A stretch of DNA of 64,000 nucleotides from positions 1-64,000 of the forward strand of contig JAJKFJ010022634.1 of assembly GCA_027382625.1 (NCBI GenBank). The letters are read 5' to 3'. Made by a program: the position numbers and the translations under genes. The notes below the pieces were generated by a model. That model did no database searches and had not been told where the DNA came from. It worked only from the letters and a program-made list of their open reading frames with translations. How positions within the stretch are numbered: position 1 is the stretch's first letter; each line of letters starts with the position of its first letter. This DNA comes from Tetmemena sp. SeJ-2015 (taxonomy: Eukaryota; Ciliophora; Spirotrichea; Sporadotrichida; Oxytrichidae). This document shows positions 11,576 through 21,740 of the stretch, piece after piece.

Positions 11576-12253
11576 ATATTACATAGAAGTTTGAATCTTC
11601 AAAAATTATAATCTTCATGACTTATACATCTTATTATTGTTGCTTTCTAAAATTTTTAACTTTTATGAAGTCTAACTTTGAATTATGTTTAGAAGTAACT
11701 TTTTCCATGTTTCGATTGCATGCTAAATTTTAAAAATATGAGTTTTTAACTGAAGTAATTTTATTGAATATATATTTGGAAGCATGATGCTGATTTCATA
11801 GGTACTTGCTTATGGCAAATTTAGTAAATCAAGCTTTGACCACTCGAAAGTAAATTTCAAGAAGCACCACAGTGCTATGGGAAAGCTATGATTTTATTCT
11901 CCGAATTCAAGTGAAGGAGCAGAATCTCTAAGCAAGCAATATTGGCATAAATTGTAGTCTTCTGAAACAAATTAATACCATTTTTTGAAATCTTGAGTTA
12001 TAAATATAAGTCTTAAATCGAAGCATACCTTTATATTAAATTTAAAATTAAATTTTAAAATCACAAGATCGCTAGAATATTCAGTAATCCAATATCTTTC
12101 CTCTTGGCATAAATATTATAAACTTTAAACTTAAACTTTTCATACTAAATCTATGTTTGATAAATATAGACTAACAAAGTTTAGAGGATATTTTATCAAT
12201 TAATTATAATTTATTTAAATTTCCAAAGTATTTAGTAAATTAAAGACTACGTA

Positions 12254-13560
12254 ATGAAGCGAGAAAGAGTAGATATGATCAATGAAAACCAAGAACTTAA
12301 TTAAACATTAAAATTTCAAAGTGAATTGTAGACGAGTGCAAATGAGTTCTCCTTTAATAATAATGCAAGAAGAATTCTATAAAAAGACAGCAAGATAGGT
12401 CTAAAAGGGGAGGGTATGATGCAAGACTGAAGTGAAAATTTTGTCCCAAATACTTTTCATCTCAGAATTTGTGAGAGCTTAACTAATCACAATAATTTGC
12501 AGCGAAGCCACAAACTGTCACAAAGAGAGTCAAGTCTCGCACATGGATATTAATAAGACAGAAAATCGTTAAATAATAAGGCCCAAGCCTAAGTGTCTCA
12601 TCACAAACTTGAGGTAAGTTTTATTTCTGATATTGAACTCCATCTAAATATGACGCAACATAAGATTTAAAAAATAGAAATTCAGCAAACTCCTTAAAAT
12701 TCAAAATCCAGAAAACTAAGTTTAAGCAAAGATTGGAGGTAAGGATAAAAGAAGATTTAAAAATCTTGGATGGAATACCTTTAGACAAGCTCTGCGAAAC
12801 CCTAGTAAGTTTTAAGGAGCTTAATAGCTTCAAGATTAATTTTAAAAGCAAATATAAAGAGGTCGAATTAAAACAATGGGCAAAAATCGGGATTCACAAG
12901 TCTTGGTTACATAAGATAATAGTACAATTTACTAACTAGTATTGTAATAAGTGCTGGTTTTTAAATTGATTATTATTTACATTCTCTTTATTTTATTTTA
13001 CTTTACTTTTCACAAGTCTTGGAAAGTGAGATATATTTTAGGAAGAAGTTAGTGTTTTGGTAGATCGAGAGTTAGAAAGTACTATAAATAATTCAAAAAG
13101 AGCGAGGCTATTAACGAATATTTAATATTAAAATCCAGAAGGTTCGAGTGGAATTACTTAAAAGAGAAAGTAAATAAGACAAAAGCTTACTGAAAAGATT
13201 ATACATGAAAAAATAAAGAAATTAATGAACTTATAAATGAACTAAAAGTTAAGCAGGATGAAGGTGTATCACTCATAGAATACCTTAGTAAGATTTAATG
13301 TAAACTCTAATCAGCTTTAGATAAGGTTGACTAATTGATGAAGAATTTAGGCAGAAAATCATAAAAAATAAGAATTAGGATAGAAAATAGAGAAGCAAGC
13401 ACTTGGACTCAAAGCTTTAGTTTATGATACAAATAAATAAATGAATAGTCAGGACAAAGAGAGAGCATAGCCAGATAAGTTTAAAAAAGGGACTCTGATA
13501 GCCTTTCTAGACAAAGTAGTACTCTTGAGAGAAAAGCGGAGTAATAATCTTTAATTCTAA
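12254..13560 (+). pseudogene. Coiled-coil gene of type II element, copy B (decayed)
   Basis: Starts at ATG 12254 (MKRERVDMINENQEL). In-frame TGA codons and frame changes break it. Later blocks, FKIQKTKFKQRLEVRIKED and, near 13250, INELINELKVKQDEG, are E/K/Q/L-rich and resemble the coil of element C's gene. It immediately precedes an MT-A70 remnant, as in element C. Assignment rests on composition and position as much as sequence. Confidence 0.45.
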
Positions 13561-14130
13561 TATATAGGAGATGTAAAATGAATGCTAGGAGATGTGGAAT
13601 TAGTGAGATGATGATGAAGATGATCAATTTTGGGTCGTATTATTTGATGACCCATGAGAAGGTACTGGCATGAATCACAAGTATATAACTATGCTAGACT
13701 AAGTGATTTATCTTTCTAAAATCTTTAAAAAGTAGGATACTTATTTGTGTGGGTAATTCAGAGCAAGCTTGAGACTGCTATAACATTTCTCTCGTATAAA
13801 GGATACAAAAAATGTGATTTATTAGTGTGGGTGAAGCAAAAAACAATGAAATGATTTATGAAGGCATAGGAAAGTATCTAACTCACTGCGATGATTTTTG
13901 TGTTCTTTCAAGAAGTAATGCAAAGACAGCAAGCTACTCGAGCGATCAGTACTGTAGTTTGTTATAAATGCGATATTTGAGCCTATTAGAGAGTGCTCAA
14001 GAAGGTCTGATGCCTTCTTCGAATTGGTAGAAGGGATTATTCCACGTCCCTTAAATGCTTGGATATATTTGGAAGGGTTTACAATTAGAGGGTTCAAAGG
14101 GTGACTGCCAGTAATCAATCAATATTTATA
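13560..14130 (+). pseudogene. MT-A70 methyltransferase, copy B (decayed)
   Basis: The motif VVLFDDP followed by TGA (13653-13655) aligns with the catalytic DAPW of element C, the Trp codon being TGA. Then GYLFVWVIQSKLE aligns with GYLLLWVTNKKIE, IGKYLTHCDDFCVLSRS with IGYYLRHNSEHCILAR, and WIYLEGFTIRGFKG with TYLEVFGRQHNQREK, again followed by TGA (14102-14104) where the homologue has Trp. At least three frameshifts separate these blocks. It is clearly an MT-A70 relic. TGA at both conserved Trp positions is noted as a finding. Confidence 0.7.
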
Positions 14131-14787
14131 GATTCATTCTTAGCCTCGTCATTCCAGGAAGAAAATTAAAAAATTTAGACATCTTAAATAATGAATTTAT
14201 TAAATTTTTAAGCTTTAAAACCCATAGAAATAGTTATTTATCGAATATTTAAATCTTTAATATGCATTCTTTCTATTCATTGTAAAGTTTTATCTTGGGG
14301 TTTTACAATGTGATAAAAGAAGAAGTCAGTATAAGTACATTTATTTTTTGAAAGGTTGCGGTAAAGTTCACAATTTAAATTCTTTATCAAATTTAGTTGT
14401 AAAGTTGTAAATGTGGCGAAGATTTTGAGAAAGTTCAATTAGTTTAATTTCAAAGTGTCATAGAGAGAAATCTTTCTAACTGAATTAGGTGGGAATTGAA
14501 ATATATTATGAAATCAGTAAAATGGATTAAGCCTTATAAACATCTCTTATTTTATATTTATGCTTTAAATGATTTGCTTAATGCCTATAAGTTTATTATT
14601 GAGGATACCGTTTTAGATAACTTACTTACAAAACTGACTGAGTGAGTAACTGCTTAAATTTACAAAGGATTAGCTTCTTTTCCAGTAGTTTAAAAAGGTA
14701 ATTAAGAAGTCTTCCTTCCATTTTAGCGTTTAAATATAATTTGTAAATTAATTATAAGCTTATTTACATTTGATAATCTATTAAATT

Positions 14788-15195
14788 ATGTACTATAATG
14801 ACAGTTTAAGTATTCAGAGAGAGCTTAAGATAGGGCGAGCACTGTATGAAGAGCCATAAATAAGTGAGACGAAAGTTTTAAGAAAGCACACGTTTGTCAA
14901 GATAAATAGTAAGAGGAGGCAATTCTTTTCAAAATGACCAGACTAATCTAGGAGTGTGCTCAGCTTGAGATCAAGAGAGGCCAGATCAAAGAGATCAGGG
15001 AAGTTTGACTGCGTGAATTTCTTCAAGGTTAAAGCAGGTTAAGCTATGTGTATGGCCATTATTGTTTAGTTTTATATCAACGGTCTCTTCAAAAGCTATT
15101 TCAAAGTTAGCGCTACCTCGCCTCACTTGCTATACAGAACTTAAAGATATCGGTATAGAGCATCCCTAAGAGAGTAATTAAGAATCAGGACATGA
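14788..15195 (+). CDS. Unrecognised reading frame with one internal TGA
   Basis: From ATG 14788 the frame runs to TGA 15193-15195, broken once by TGA at 14935-14937. The middle is basic and serine-rich (SLRSREARSKRSGKFD), followed by a hydrophobic stretch (AMCMAIIVQFYINGLF) that could be a membrane segment. No family is recognised. It may be a decayed gene or two short frames. Confidence 0.3.
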
Positions 15196-15599
15196 AGGAA
15201 GGATTATAATCAGATCTTTAAACTAATCCTTCATTCAGATTATTTAATTTGCTAAATATAAATCCTTGCATCATTCAACTGTCTTATTGACTCACAATAA
15301 AATACCTTAAGCTAATCTAAAATTTATTACTCACTGCTTTTATTCTAAGAGTTCTCTAGTTGTTCCTTATTGATTGATTATTTTAAATGAGAGTTGGATT
15401 AGTTTTTAAAATGATGCTTTAATTTATGTCAATCCAATAAATGAGACTCATTATTATTTTAAAATCTGATTAAAAGAGATCTATTTAAAATACCAGAATG
15501 TAATTAATAACCAACTCATTAATTCGAATGGGGTTTTAAAACAGAAGGGTATTTACAGATTTAAGAATTCGTAATGGGACCTTATTTATTTGTGTTTTT

Positions 15600-16628
15600 A
15601 ATCTTACACAATAATCGATTCTTATTCATCCTAGAAGAAGTATGTACTCCAAGAATTTTAGACGATCATCATCTCTATTTAGGAACATAAACTGTCTGAG
15701 TTTGAGATCCAAAGTCCACAACTTTATTAAATTAGTCAAGCCAAAATAAACAAAGCTTTGAAAATCGCCTCATTTAGCTATATATTTCTTCGAGGAGTTC
15801 ATGCTCATGATCTCATCCGAGCTTAAGCTAAGCTACTGTCTTCATCGATTTTGAAGACTTCATCGTTTACTTATTGAGAATAAATTCGCTCGTAAATCTA
15901 GAGACATCAGTTAAGCCGCGTAAAAATGCAAACACTTCAATTTTTAAGGACTTGCTCTAAATCAAAATTGATGCTTATGTAAGAGAATTTGACAACCTCG
16001 TAAAATAGTTTGCTTACTCTTCCCAAGGAAGTGCGGTCATTTATGTTCTGGGATGATATCATTTTGAACTTCTATTAATATACTGTGATAAGATCAAAGG
16101 AGATTTTATCTTCTAGAAGAAAATCTTAAGCCTCAATAGTCTGGATATATCCAGCTATGAATAAGAAAAGGCTCTAAGATATAAAATAATAAATAATCTA
16201 TTTTTTAAGAATTAAATACTAGGGAAGAATATCTAATAAAAAAATAATTAATAGAATGTTAATAGTCTAAACTCTGAAAGTGTTGTCTTAATGAGCCAAG
16301 AATGCTGTGAAAGCTGCAATCCTTTGGCTGCCTGAATAACTTAGCAAACCTATGCCAGAATATGCTTCTACATATGTTGGAATCACTCCAGGTAGTCAAG
16401 CTCAAAAAGGCCTCAGAAGCGATATCAATAATTTTACTGCAAAGGCTAAGATCAGCCAATCATCTCTAACTTTAGAAAGGCACCCTGAATCTCAAAAGGT
16501 TATGGGCCGCTACCCTTTGGAGCTTATTGATTCTATCAAACCATTAGGGATGGTGATAGAGGATCTCATTATAGTGTGGTAAACTTTTTTTTTAGAAAGA
16601 AAGGGAAAGGGTCGAATTTTATAATTGT
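15600..16628 (+). pseudogene. Unrecognised coding remnants cut by the palindromic element
   Basis: Plus-strand frames here look protein-like but change frame. One block reads VFIDFEDFIVYLLRIN (near 15837) and continues as AYVREFDNLVKQFAYSSQ. Another, from about 16295, contains AAILWLPEQLSKPMPEYAST and VMGRYPLELIDSIKPLG and stays open into the palindrome that begins at 16629. The second is probably a gene truncated by that insertion. No family is recognised; these could be macronuclear-destined pieces or element genes. Confidence 0.35.
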
Positions 16629-17460
16629 AATATTAGAATTAATTTAAAAATTTGAGAGATGTTTAATTAATTCGTTTGAGAGCGTTATATACCCCCGCCT
16701 ATTTTTAATATATGAGAGTTATTATTTAGAGTATAAGAGTGTAACAGATTAGGTTTAAATTTAAAAAGCCTGAACATCTGACGATAGGTAAGAAAACACA
16801 GGGTCGGTCAGCCATGTCTCACATAAACACCGTAGCCATTTGCTTTAACATTCTTCGCCATCATATTAACTATCATTAGCATGTGTCGTTAGTCTGTGTC
16901 TGCGAGGTCTCTGAAGTCTACGCCCCAAGAGTGCCCCATGTCCAGCAGGTAGGTAACCCCCACAGGTGACTCCCACTACTGCACCCTCACAGTCACCGTA
17001 CTCCTACCATTCATACTGCTCTTCTTTTACATTGTCACTCTCAGCTCACTGAAGTCCCTCACAGTAGACACCTGCTCACACAGACTGACCTCTTCTGGTC
17101 ACCCGCGTGGTTCGAACCCTCACCTGTGGGGGTTACCTACCTGCTGGACATGGGGCACTCTTGGGGCGTAGACTTCAGAGACCTCGCAGACACAGACTAA
17201 CGACACATGCTAATGATAGTTAATATGATGGCGAAGAATGTTAAAGCAAATGGCTACGGTGTTTATGTGAGACATGGCTGACCGACCCTGTGTTTTCTTA
17301 CCTATCGTCAGATGTTCAGGCTTTTTAAATTTAAACCTAATCTGTTACACTCTTATACTCTAAATAATAACTCTCATATATTAAAAATAGGCGGGGGTAT
17401 ATAACGCTCTCAAACGAATTAATTAAACATCTCTCAAATTTTTAAATTAATTCTAATATT
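16629..17460. mobile_element. 832-bp giant palindrome (341-bp arms)
   Basis: Arms 16629-16969 and 17120-17460 are essentially exact reverse complements over 341 bp each, around a 150-bp spacer. The arms begin AATATTAGAATTAATTT. The spacer/right-arm junction contains GGTTCGAACCC (about 17109-17119), a good match to a Pol III box B. No long gene is inside. This is a foldback/MITE-like element. It interrupts the reading frame upstream and is directly followed by another inverted-repeat element. Confidence 0.8.
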
Positions 17461-17463
17461 ATC

Positions 17464-17792
17464 CGTTCAGCCCCGATTTTTCAAAAACATTTCAGTTTCC
17501 TTCTGTAAAGCCTGGATGAACGAGGACGAAACACTTTCCATCTGGGTTAGAACTTGGTTCTCTAAGCGCTCCTTGTCGGCCGAGTATTGCTAGAAAAATG
17601 TCAAAAAAAAGGTAATTTTACAGATTTATTAAATCCCACAATTATACAATTATAGGGAACGTTCTCCTTCAAAATCAAGTCGAATACAACTGCAACTAGT
17701 AAACTCTAAAGTTCAGTAAAAAGACGAAAAGCAGGGGCTACTTACTGGGCAAGCTGGCTTCCTAGCCAGTAGTGAAAAATCGGGGCTGAACG
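17464..17792. mobile_element. 329-bp inverted-repeat element
   Basis: Terminal inverted repeats of 18 bp, CGTTCAGCCCCGATTTTT at 17464-17481 and its complement at 17775-17792. They extend imperfectly outward by about 9 bp (AATATTAT). It abuts the right arm of the giant palindrome. No coding frame. No clear target duplication, so the boundary is uncertain. Confidence 0.65.
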
Positions 17793-18052
17793 TATAATAT
17801 TGTACATATAATATTGATTTTCAAAAATTTTGATTTAATAATAATTTATTTGAAGGTTGTATGAATTCTCCACCAGAAAGACTGTAGGGACATCTAGGTG
17901 ACTGTTTTATTATAGCTTGCAGCTGTGAGACTGGAGTAACTTAATAATTAATGAGGGCGTAATCACACTAATAAAATTAATAATAGATTAATGGCCAAAA
18001 TAATTATAATAACAAAAACTCTATCTACAGGTGAGAGCAAATCCTCAAAGTA

Positions 18053-19176
18053 GAGATGAAGCAAGAGGAGCTGGCCCTCAATAATATACTAGATAACTCT
18101 TCCAAGCCCACCGACACAAAGGAACAAGTAGATGAAGAACTCCTCCAAAACTTTATCAGACTACACTGACTACTGCATCAAACGCCAGTGTTGAGGAAAG
18201 TAAGAAAGCCTCACCCTAAATGGAGCAAGTTGAGGAACAGATTGATACGATGATAAATAAATTGCAGCACGACTTTATCAATCAATCCCACTGCTATACA
18301 ATAAACCACCTCATAACTGAGAGACAAGTTGAGGATACTATGCTAACTAGCAAACCATCAGGAAGAAAGATTTTACTCTCACAACATCTGAACTAGAGGT
18401 CTTAGCACTTTCTCCTAAATATCTAGCAATGAGAAGGTCAAATAACCTTAATGAAAAACTCCACTGGGAAAAGAAGTCCACTATCGGCATAAAGATCTTG
18501 GATAGAGAAGGACTGTACCTCATAAGAATCGAGCATTTGAAATCAACGATGTGGCACTATTGGACGTAGAGACTATTATTAGAAGAATAAAAGACCACTA
18601 TATTAATCCAGTGAACGAGTATAAACGACATTTGTGCGAATTTACAAATTGAGGATAACATCAATGATAAGAAAGCCCAGGTCCTCAATACAATCAACTT
18701 CGTTAGATTCCACATTAGCGATTCTGAGTGGGCAATTATCTATGCCTCCATCTGCACAACACTACAACAGAGACTCTTCCTTTAACATTTCAGAAAGGAA
18801 ATAATACTTGATAGTCTAAAAATAGCCAAAAATATAAATGGAAATCAAAATAAAAGCGATGAGGCTGAACTAAAACTTAAATGTTGGGAGAATGTTCAAA
18901 TCTAAAAAGGGAACTACAACCATATAAATATTCCACCTGCTACTCCAGAAATAATTGATAAAGTTTAAGACCTAATGGTAGAGACAATGATTACTACACC
19001 TCTAAAATGCAAAGGAGAGCTATCAGAGTACTCCAAGAACTATATGCATCAACTATAATTAACAACGACCACCAGTAGGACTTTCACGACGAAAGTGAAT
19101 AGCTTAGAGACAAAATTAAATTCAGAACTGATATAAAACCCCTTAGATGAATTAAAGCTGAAATAAGTCGATTGAA
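18053..19176 (+). pseudogene. Unrecognised degenerate gene
   Basis: A start at 18053 (MKQEELALNNILDN) runs 42 codons to a TGA; a second frame near 18130-18330 reads ASVEESKKASPQMEQVEEQI. The frame then changes, and from about 18340 it stays open to TGA 19174-19176 with one internal TGA at 18612-18614. This part contains FVRFHISDSEWAIIYASICT and is rich in K, E, N, T. The composition is convincingly protein-like over more than 250 codons, but no family is recognised. It resembles in style the plus-strand block at 29.6-36 kb and may be another mobile-element gene. Confidence 0.4.
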
Positions 19177-19212
19177 CAATTAATGAAATTATTTAAGAAT
19201 TAAGAGTGATTA

Positions 19213-20634
19213 TCACTCAATGAGGATGGCTTTATTTTTCTTTAGTTGATCGAGCACCTTCTTCTGTTGCCTGGCTTTGTGAGTGGGCATCCTGATCTTC
19301 TTGCGGAGAATGGACTCGTTGCCCACCGTCACCCATTTCTCCCTTTGATTGTGCTGCCTTCCGAAGACTTCCAAGTAGGTGCCCTTGGGGCAGAGAGTCT
19401 CGATGATCTCGTAGATCTCATCAGGCTTCTTCGATGCTTCCCCCATGGGAGCGAGGATCACATTTCTGGCTTTGTGAGTCTTGGAGATCTGCCTGAGGTT
19501 GGCGAAGCTGCCCTTCTTCCTGGCAAGGATGCAGTGCTCAGAGTTGTGCCTGAGGTAGTATCCAATGTTGTCACGCAAGCTGCCGTCTTTGTTGATCTTC
19601 ACCCATGTTATCATCTCTATCTTCTCGTAATCTATTCGCTCGAGGTACTTGAGGGCGGGCTCGATTTTCTTGTTGGTGACCCAGAGGAGGAGGTAGCCAT
19701 CTTTTTGCAGTTCTTGCACCGGGATCTCATCCATGCATTATTAATCATTCATTGTGTTGTAGTTTAATTTGAGAGCTGTGTCTGACCATGGAGCATCGGA
19801 CATGATCACGTCAAATTTATTTCCAAATAATAAAAATAAAATAAAATAAAATAAAACATTTGAGCATAAAAAAAGAATAATCAGATTCCAATCTCAAACA
19901 GGAGAGATCAGACAAGATTATACAGCTCATAATCACTATTAAATATGTCTTGCAGAAGACGATTAAGTTAGAATGAATTAGCGAGATATTTAATATATAT
20001 TTCATTTGCTTTATCTAGTACTAATCTATACCTCTACCGGCCCCCTCTTAAATATGGGCACTCAAGTCCATCAAGGAGCCGCTCTCCCTCCGAAGCTTCA
20101 CTGGTACTCTCTAGCCGTAGGCATCACTGACCAGGGGGTCACTACCGATCGCCACAAGAGGACTCGGGCGTTGCCACTCACTGCACAGAGCAATGGCCAG
20201 GAATCCCTGCCGTTCAAACCCTCCCTGACTGAGGGCGTGAGCTGCCGGTCACTCGGGAGCCTCGGTGTGTCAAGACTGATTGCCTAGCAGATAGGTCTAA
20301 GAGAGCTTGCTCTCTGCCTCCGGTAGTGGAACTCAGGATGTGCTCATAGGAGGTAAGCATGTATAGGTAATCGCATTATCCTCTCTATTGCTGTTGCTGT
20401 TGTTGTTATTGTTGTTGTTATTATTATTTTATTATTATTATTATTCCCACTTTTTCCAAACTCCATCTTTTTCGTCTTCCTCATCGTCTTCATCATCGTC
20501 TTCTGCAAGACATATTTAATAGTAAATTTATTTCCAATAATGCCAGTCTTGGTCTCACTGATGATGTCTTTCCACATCTGCTTGTTAAGGACGTTTCCTT
20601 GGTACTGAATTGATTTTCCTTTTCTTTATCTCAT
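19213..20634 (-). CDS. MT-A70 methyltransferase, copy C, split by a 711-bp intervening sequence
   Basis: Two pieces join exactly in frame: 20634-20524 (37 codons) and 19812-19213 (200 codons with stop), giving 236 aa. The junction is a 14-bp direct repeat, TTGGAAATAAATTT on the minus strand, present at both edges (20537-20524 and 19826-19813). Removing one copy with the sequence between restores the protein. The first piece supplies GNVLNKQMWKDI, which matches QGDVRNDYLWDNL of the zinc-finger methyltransferase. The second supplies VIMSDAPWSD (catalytic DAPW), GYLLLWVTNKK, ITWVKI, GYYLRHNSEHCILARK and TYLEVFGR...KWVTVGNE, the MT-A70 core to its end. There are no zinc fingers. The ATG (20634) overlaps the stop of the coiled-coil gene as ATGA. 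The intact core predicts an N6-adenine methyltransferase. The intervening sequence may be an internal eliminated sequence or an insertion with target duplication. Confidence 0.75.
19813..20523. other. 711-bp intervening sequence flanked by 14-bp direct repeats
   Basis: Bounded by AAATTTATTTCCAA at 19813-19826 and 20524-20537. Inside are an AAAAT simple repeat (about 19830-19856), a GC-richer structured block (about 20030-20345) with a diverged inverted copy at about 61750-62110, and trinucleotide-rich DNA at 20390-20450 that reads as acidic, poly-Gln and poly-Asn codons on the minus strand. It interrupts the MT-A70 gene, and precise removal restores the frame, as expected of a germline-specific sequence excised at a pointer. 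A retro-insertion with target duplication is the alternative. Confidence 0.7.
20006..20345 (+). repeat. SINE/ncRNA-like repeat, copy 1
   Basis: About 300 bp, GC-richer than its surroundings. It shares ordered blocks with the reverse complement of about 61750-62110: ACTCTCTAGC, CAAGAGGACTCGG, GTTCAAACC and GAGGGCGTGAG. GTTCAAACC resembles a Pol III box B and the TAGC...AGG stretch upstream a weak box A. Conservation in blocks with variable spacers suggests a Pol III-type SINE or structured RNA rather than a protein. No tRNA cloverleaf can be folded around it. Confidence 0.5.
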
Positions 20635-21740
20635 GCCCCACTGATAGAACTTAAGAGTATAAGATCTTTTGCTGCTTATTGATACTTATTTCGCTTTTTC
20701 TCTTTTCTTTAATTAATTTTCTGAAAACTTTTCATTTTGATCTAAGTTATCGTGAGTTGTTATTAATATAACCCCAGCATAATCGTTAAGTTCTTTTATT
20801 TCAAAGCATTTTCCTTTAATTTGTTGGCATTGAAGTTTGCTGCAAAGAGAGTATCAATAACATTCTATAAATAGGAAATGACACAATCAGCTAATTATTC
20901 TGCATCTTATAATTTTTAAGCCATTTCTAATTTCTCCTTCTCTCTTAATCTCTCACTCTCAAAATATTTTTGTTTGTATTAATCTAGTTCTTAGAGTAAT
21001 TCTTAATCAACTTGATTTTTCCTTATTTGATCTAGATTTGCTTCACTGTTTTCCCATTTCTCAATCAAATTTATTTCTTGTTTGATTTCTTGTTTATTGC
21101 AAATTTCAGGAGCGAGATCAGCTGATTGATGAGGAGCTAGCGCTTTTGGTTCAGTGATGTTTTGGTGTATGAATCTTTTTTTGTATTGATTATTAAGCCA
21201 CTCTTTAAATTCATAGAATGATCCAAATTGACTTTAGAGCTGCTCGTATTCTTCTATTGAGTATTTTAAGTCTCCTGTAATTTTTTTCTTGTACCTTTAT
21301 AAATTAAGATGCTTGCTTGGGCAAAATGATCGCTTTAGTTTCATTCTATTTTATTGATCTGAAGTTGATGGAAGTTGATTAGTTTAATTTTATTGCTACT
21401 GCTACTGCATTTAGTTTTGAATTTGTTAAGCTTATTGAGAAGGAGGATTTTGGAAGTATGGGCAGTGGGGGTGTTACACATATGATCCTGCATTGAAGTT
21501 GAAATTATTGATCACTTGGAAATTTGGCTGATTGAGATTTTATATCTGAGTTGGATACTAAGGATAGCTTTAGTTCGAGTATCCCCATGGAGTGATTGGC
21601 TATTGAGGATAGGCATGAGGTCCCCAGTATTGTTATTATTAGTTGAAGTTATTATAGTTGTAGTTCCCATAATTCTATTATTGAGTGGATTATTATTAGT
21701 TGTTCTATGGATAGTAGTATCCTGTCTGTCCTGGAAGCAT
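20631..21740 (-). CDS. Q/N/Y-rich prion-like plus coiled-coil protein (369 aa)
   Basis: One frame from ATG 21740 to TGA 20633-20631 without internal TGA. Residues 1-132 are a low-complexity Q/N/Y/P-rich domain (for example NYGNYNYNNFNQQQQYWG), most Gln being TAA/TAG. A second in-frame ATG at 21344 could give a 237-aa form lacking it. Then a basic patch (MKLKRSFCPSK), the conserved block SQFGSFYEFKEWL shared with the type I coiled-coil protein (EEQFG...HKNWL), and about 150 residues of coiled coil (YFESERLREKEKLEMAQKL) ending in a KR-rich tail. It sits directly upstream of the MT-A70 gene with a 4-nt ATGA overlap, so the two are probably co-expressed. Prion-like plus coil architecture suggests self-assembly; a partner role for the methyltransferase is inference. 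Confidence 0.65.

Larger units (their letters stand above)
7390..14130. mobile_element. Type II transposon, decayed copy B
   Basis: Order is accessory gene (-), transposase (+), a 191-codon reading frame (+), coiled-coil gene (+), MT-A70 gene (+). Reversing element C gives the same order apart from the extra frame. No SecA-like gene is present beside copy B; element A abuts it instead. All five homologous parts carry stops or frameshifts, and an inverted-repeat element is nested in the transposase. Ends are approximate. Confidence 0.6.

Noticed and set aside
17041..17130. tRNA gene suggested by GGTTCGAACCC
   Set aside because: The T-arm does not pair on either strand and no acceptor stem or anticodon arm can be placed; kept only as a box B-like motif.
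19246..19767. 173-codon plus-strand frame opposite the MT-A70 gene
   Set aside because: It is the antisense shadow of the GC-rich methyltransferase gene, whose minus-strand product has family motifs.
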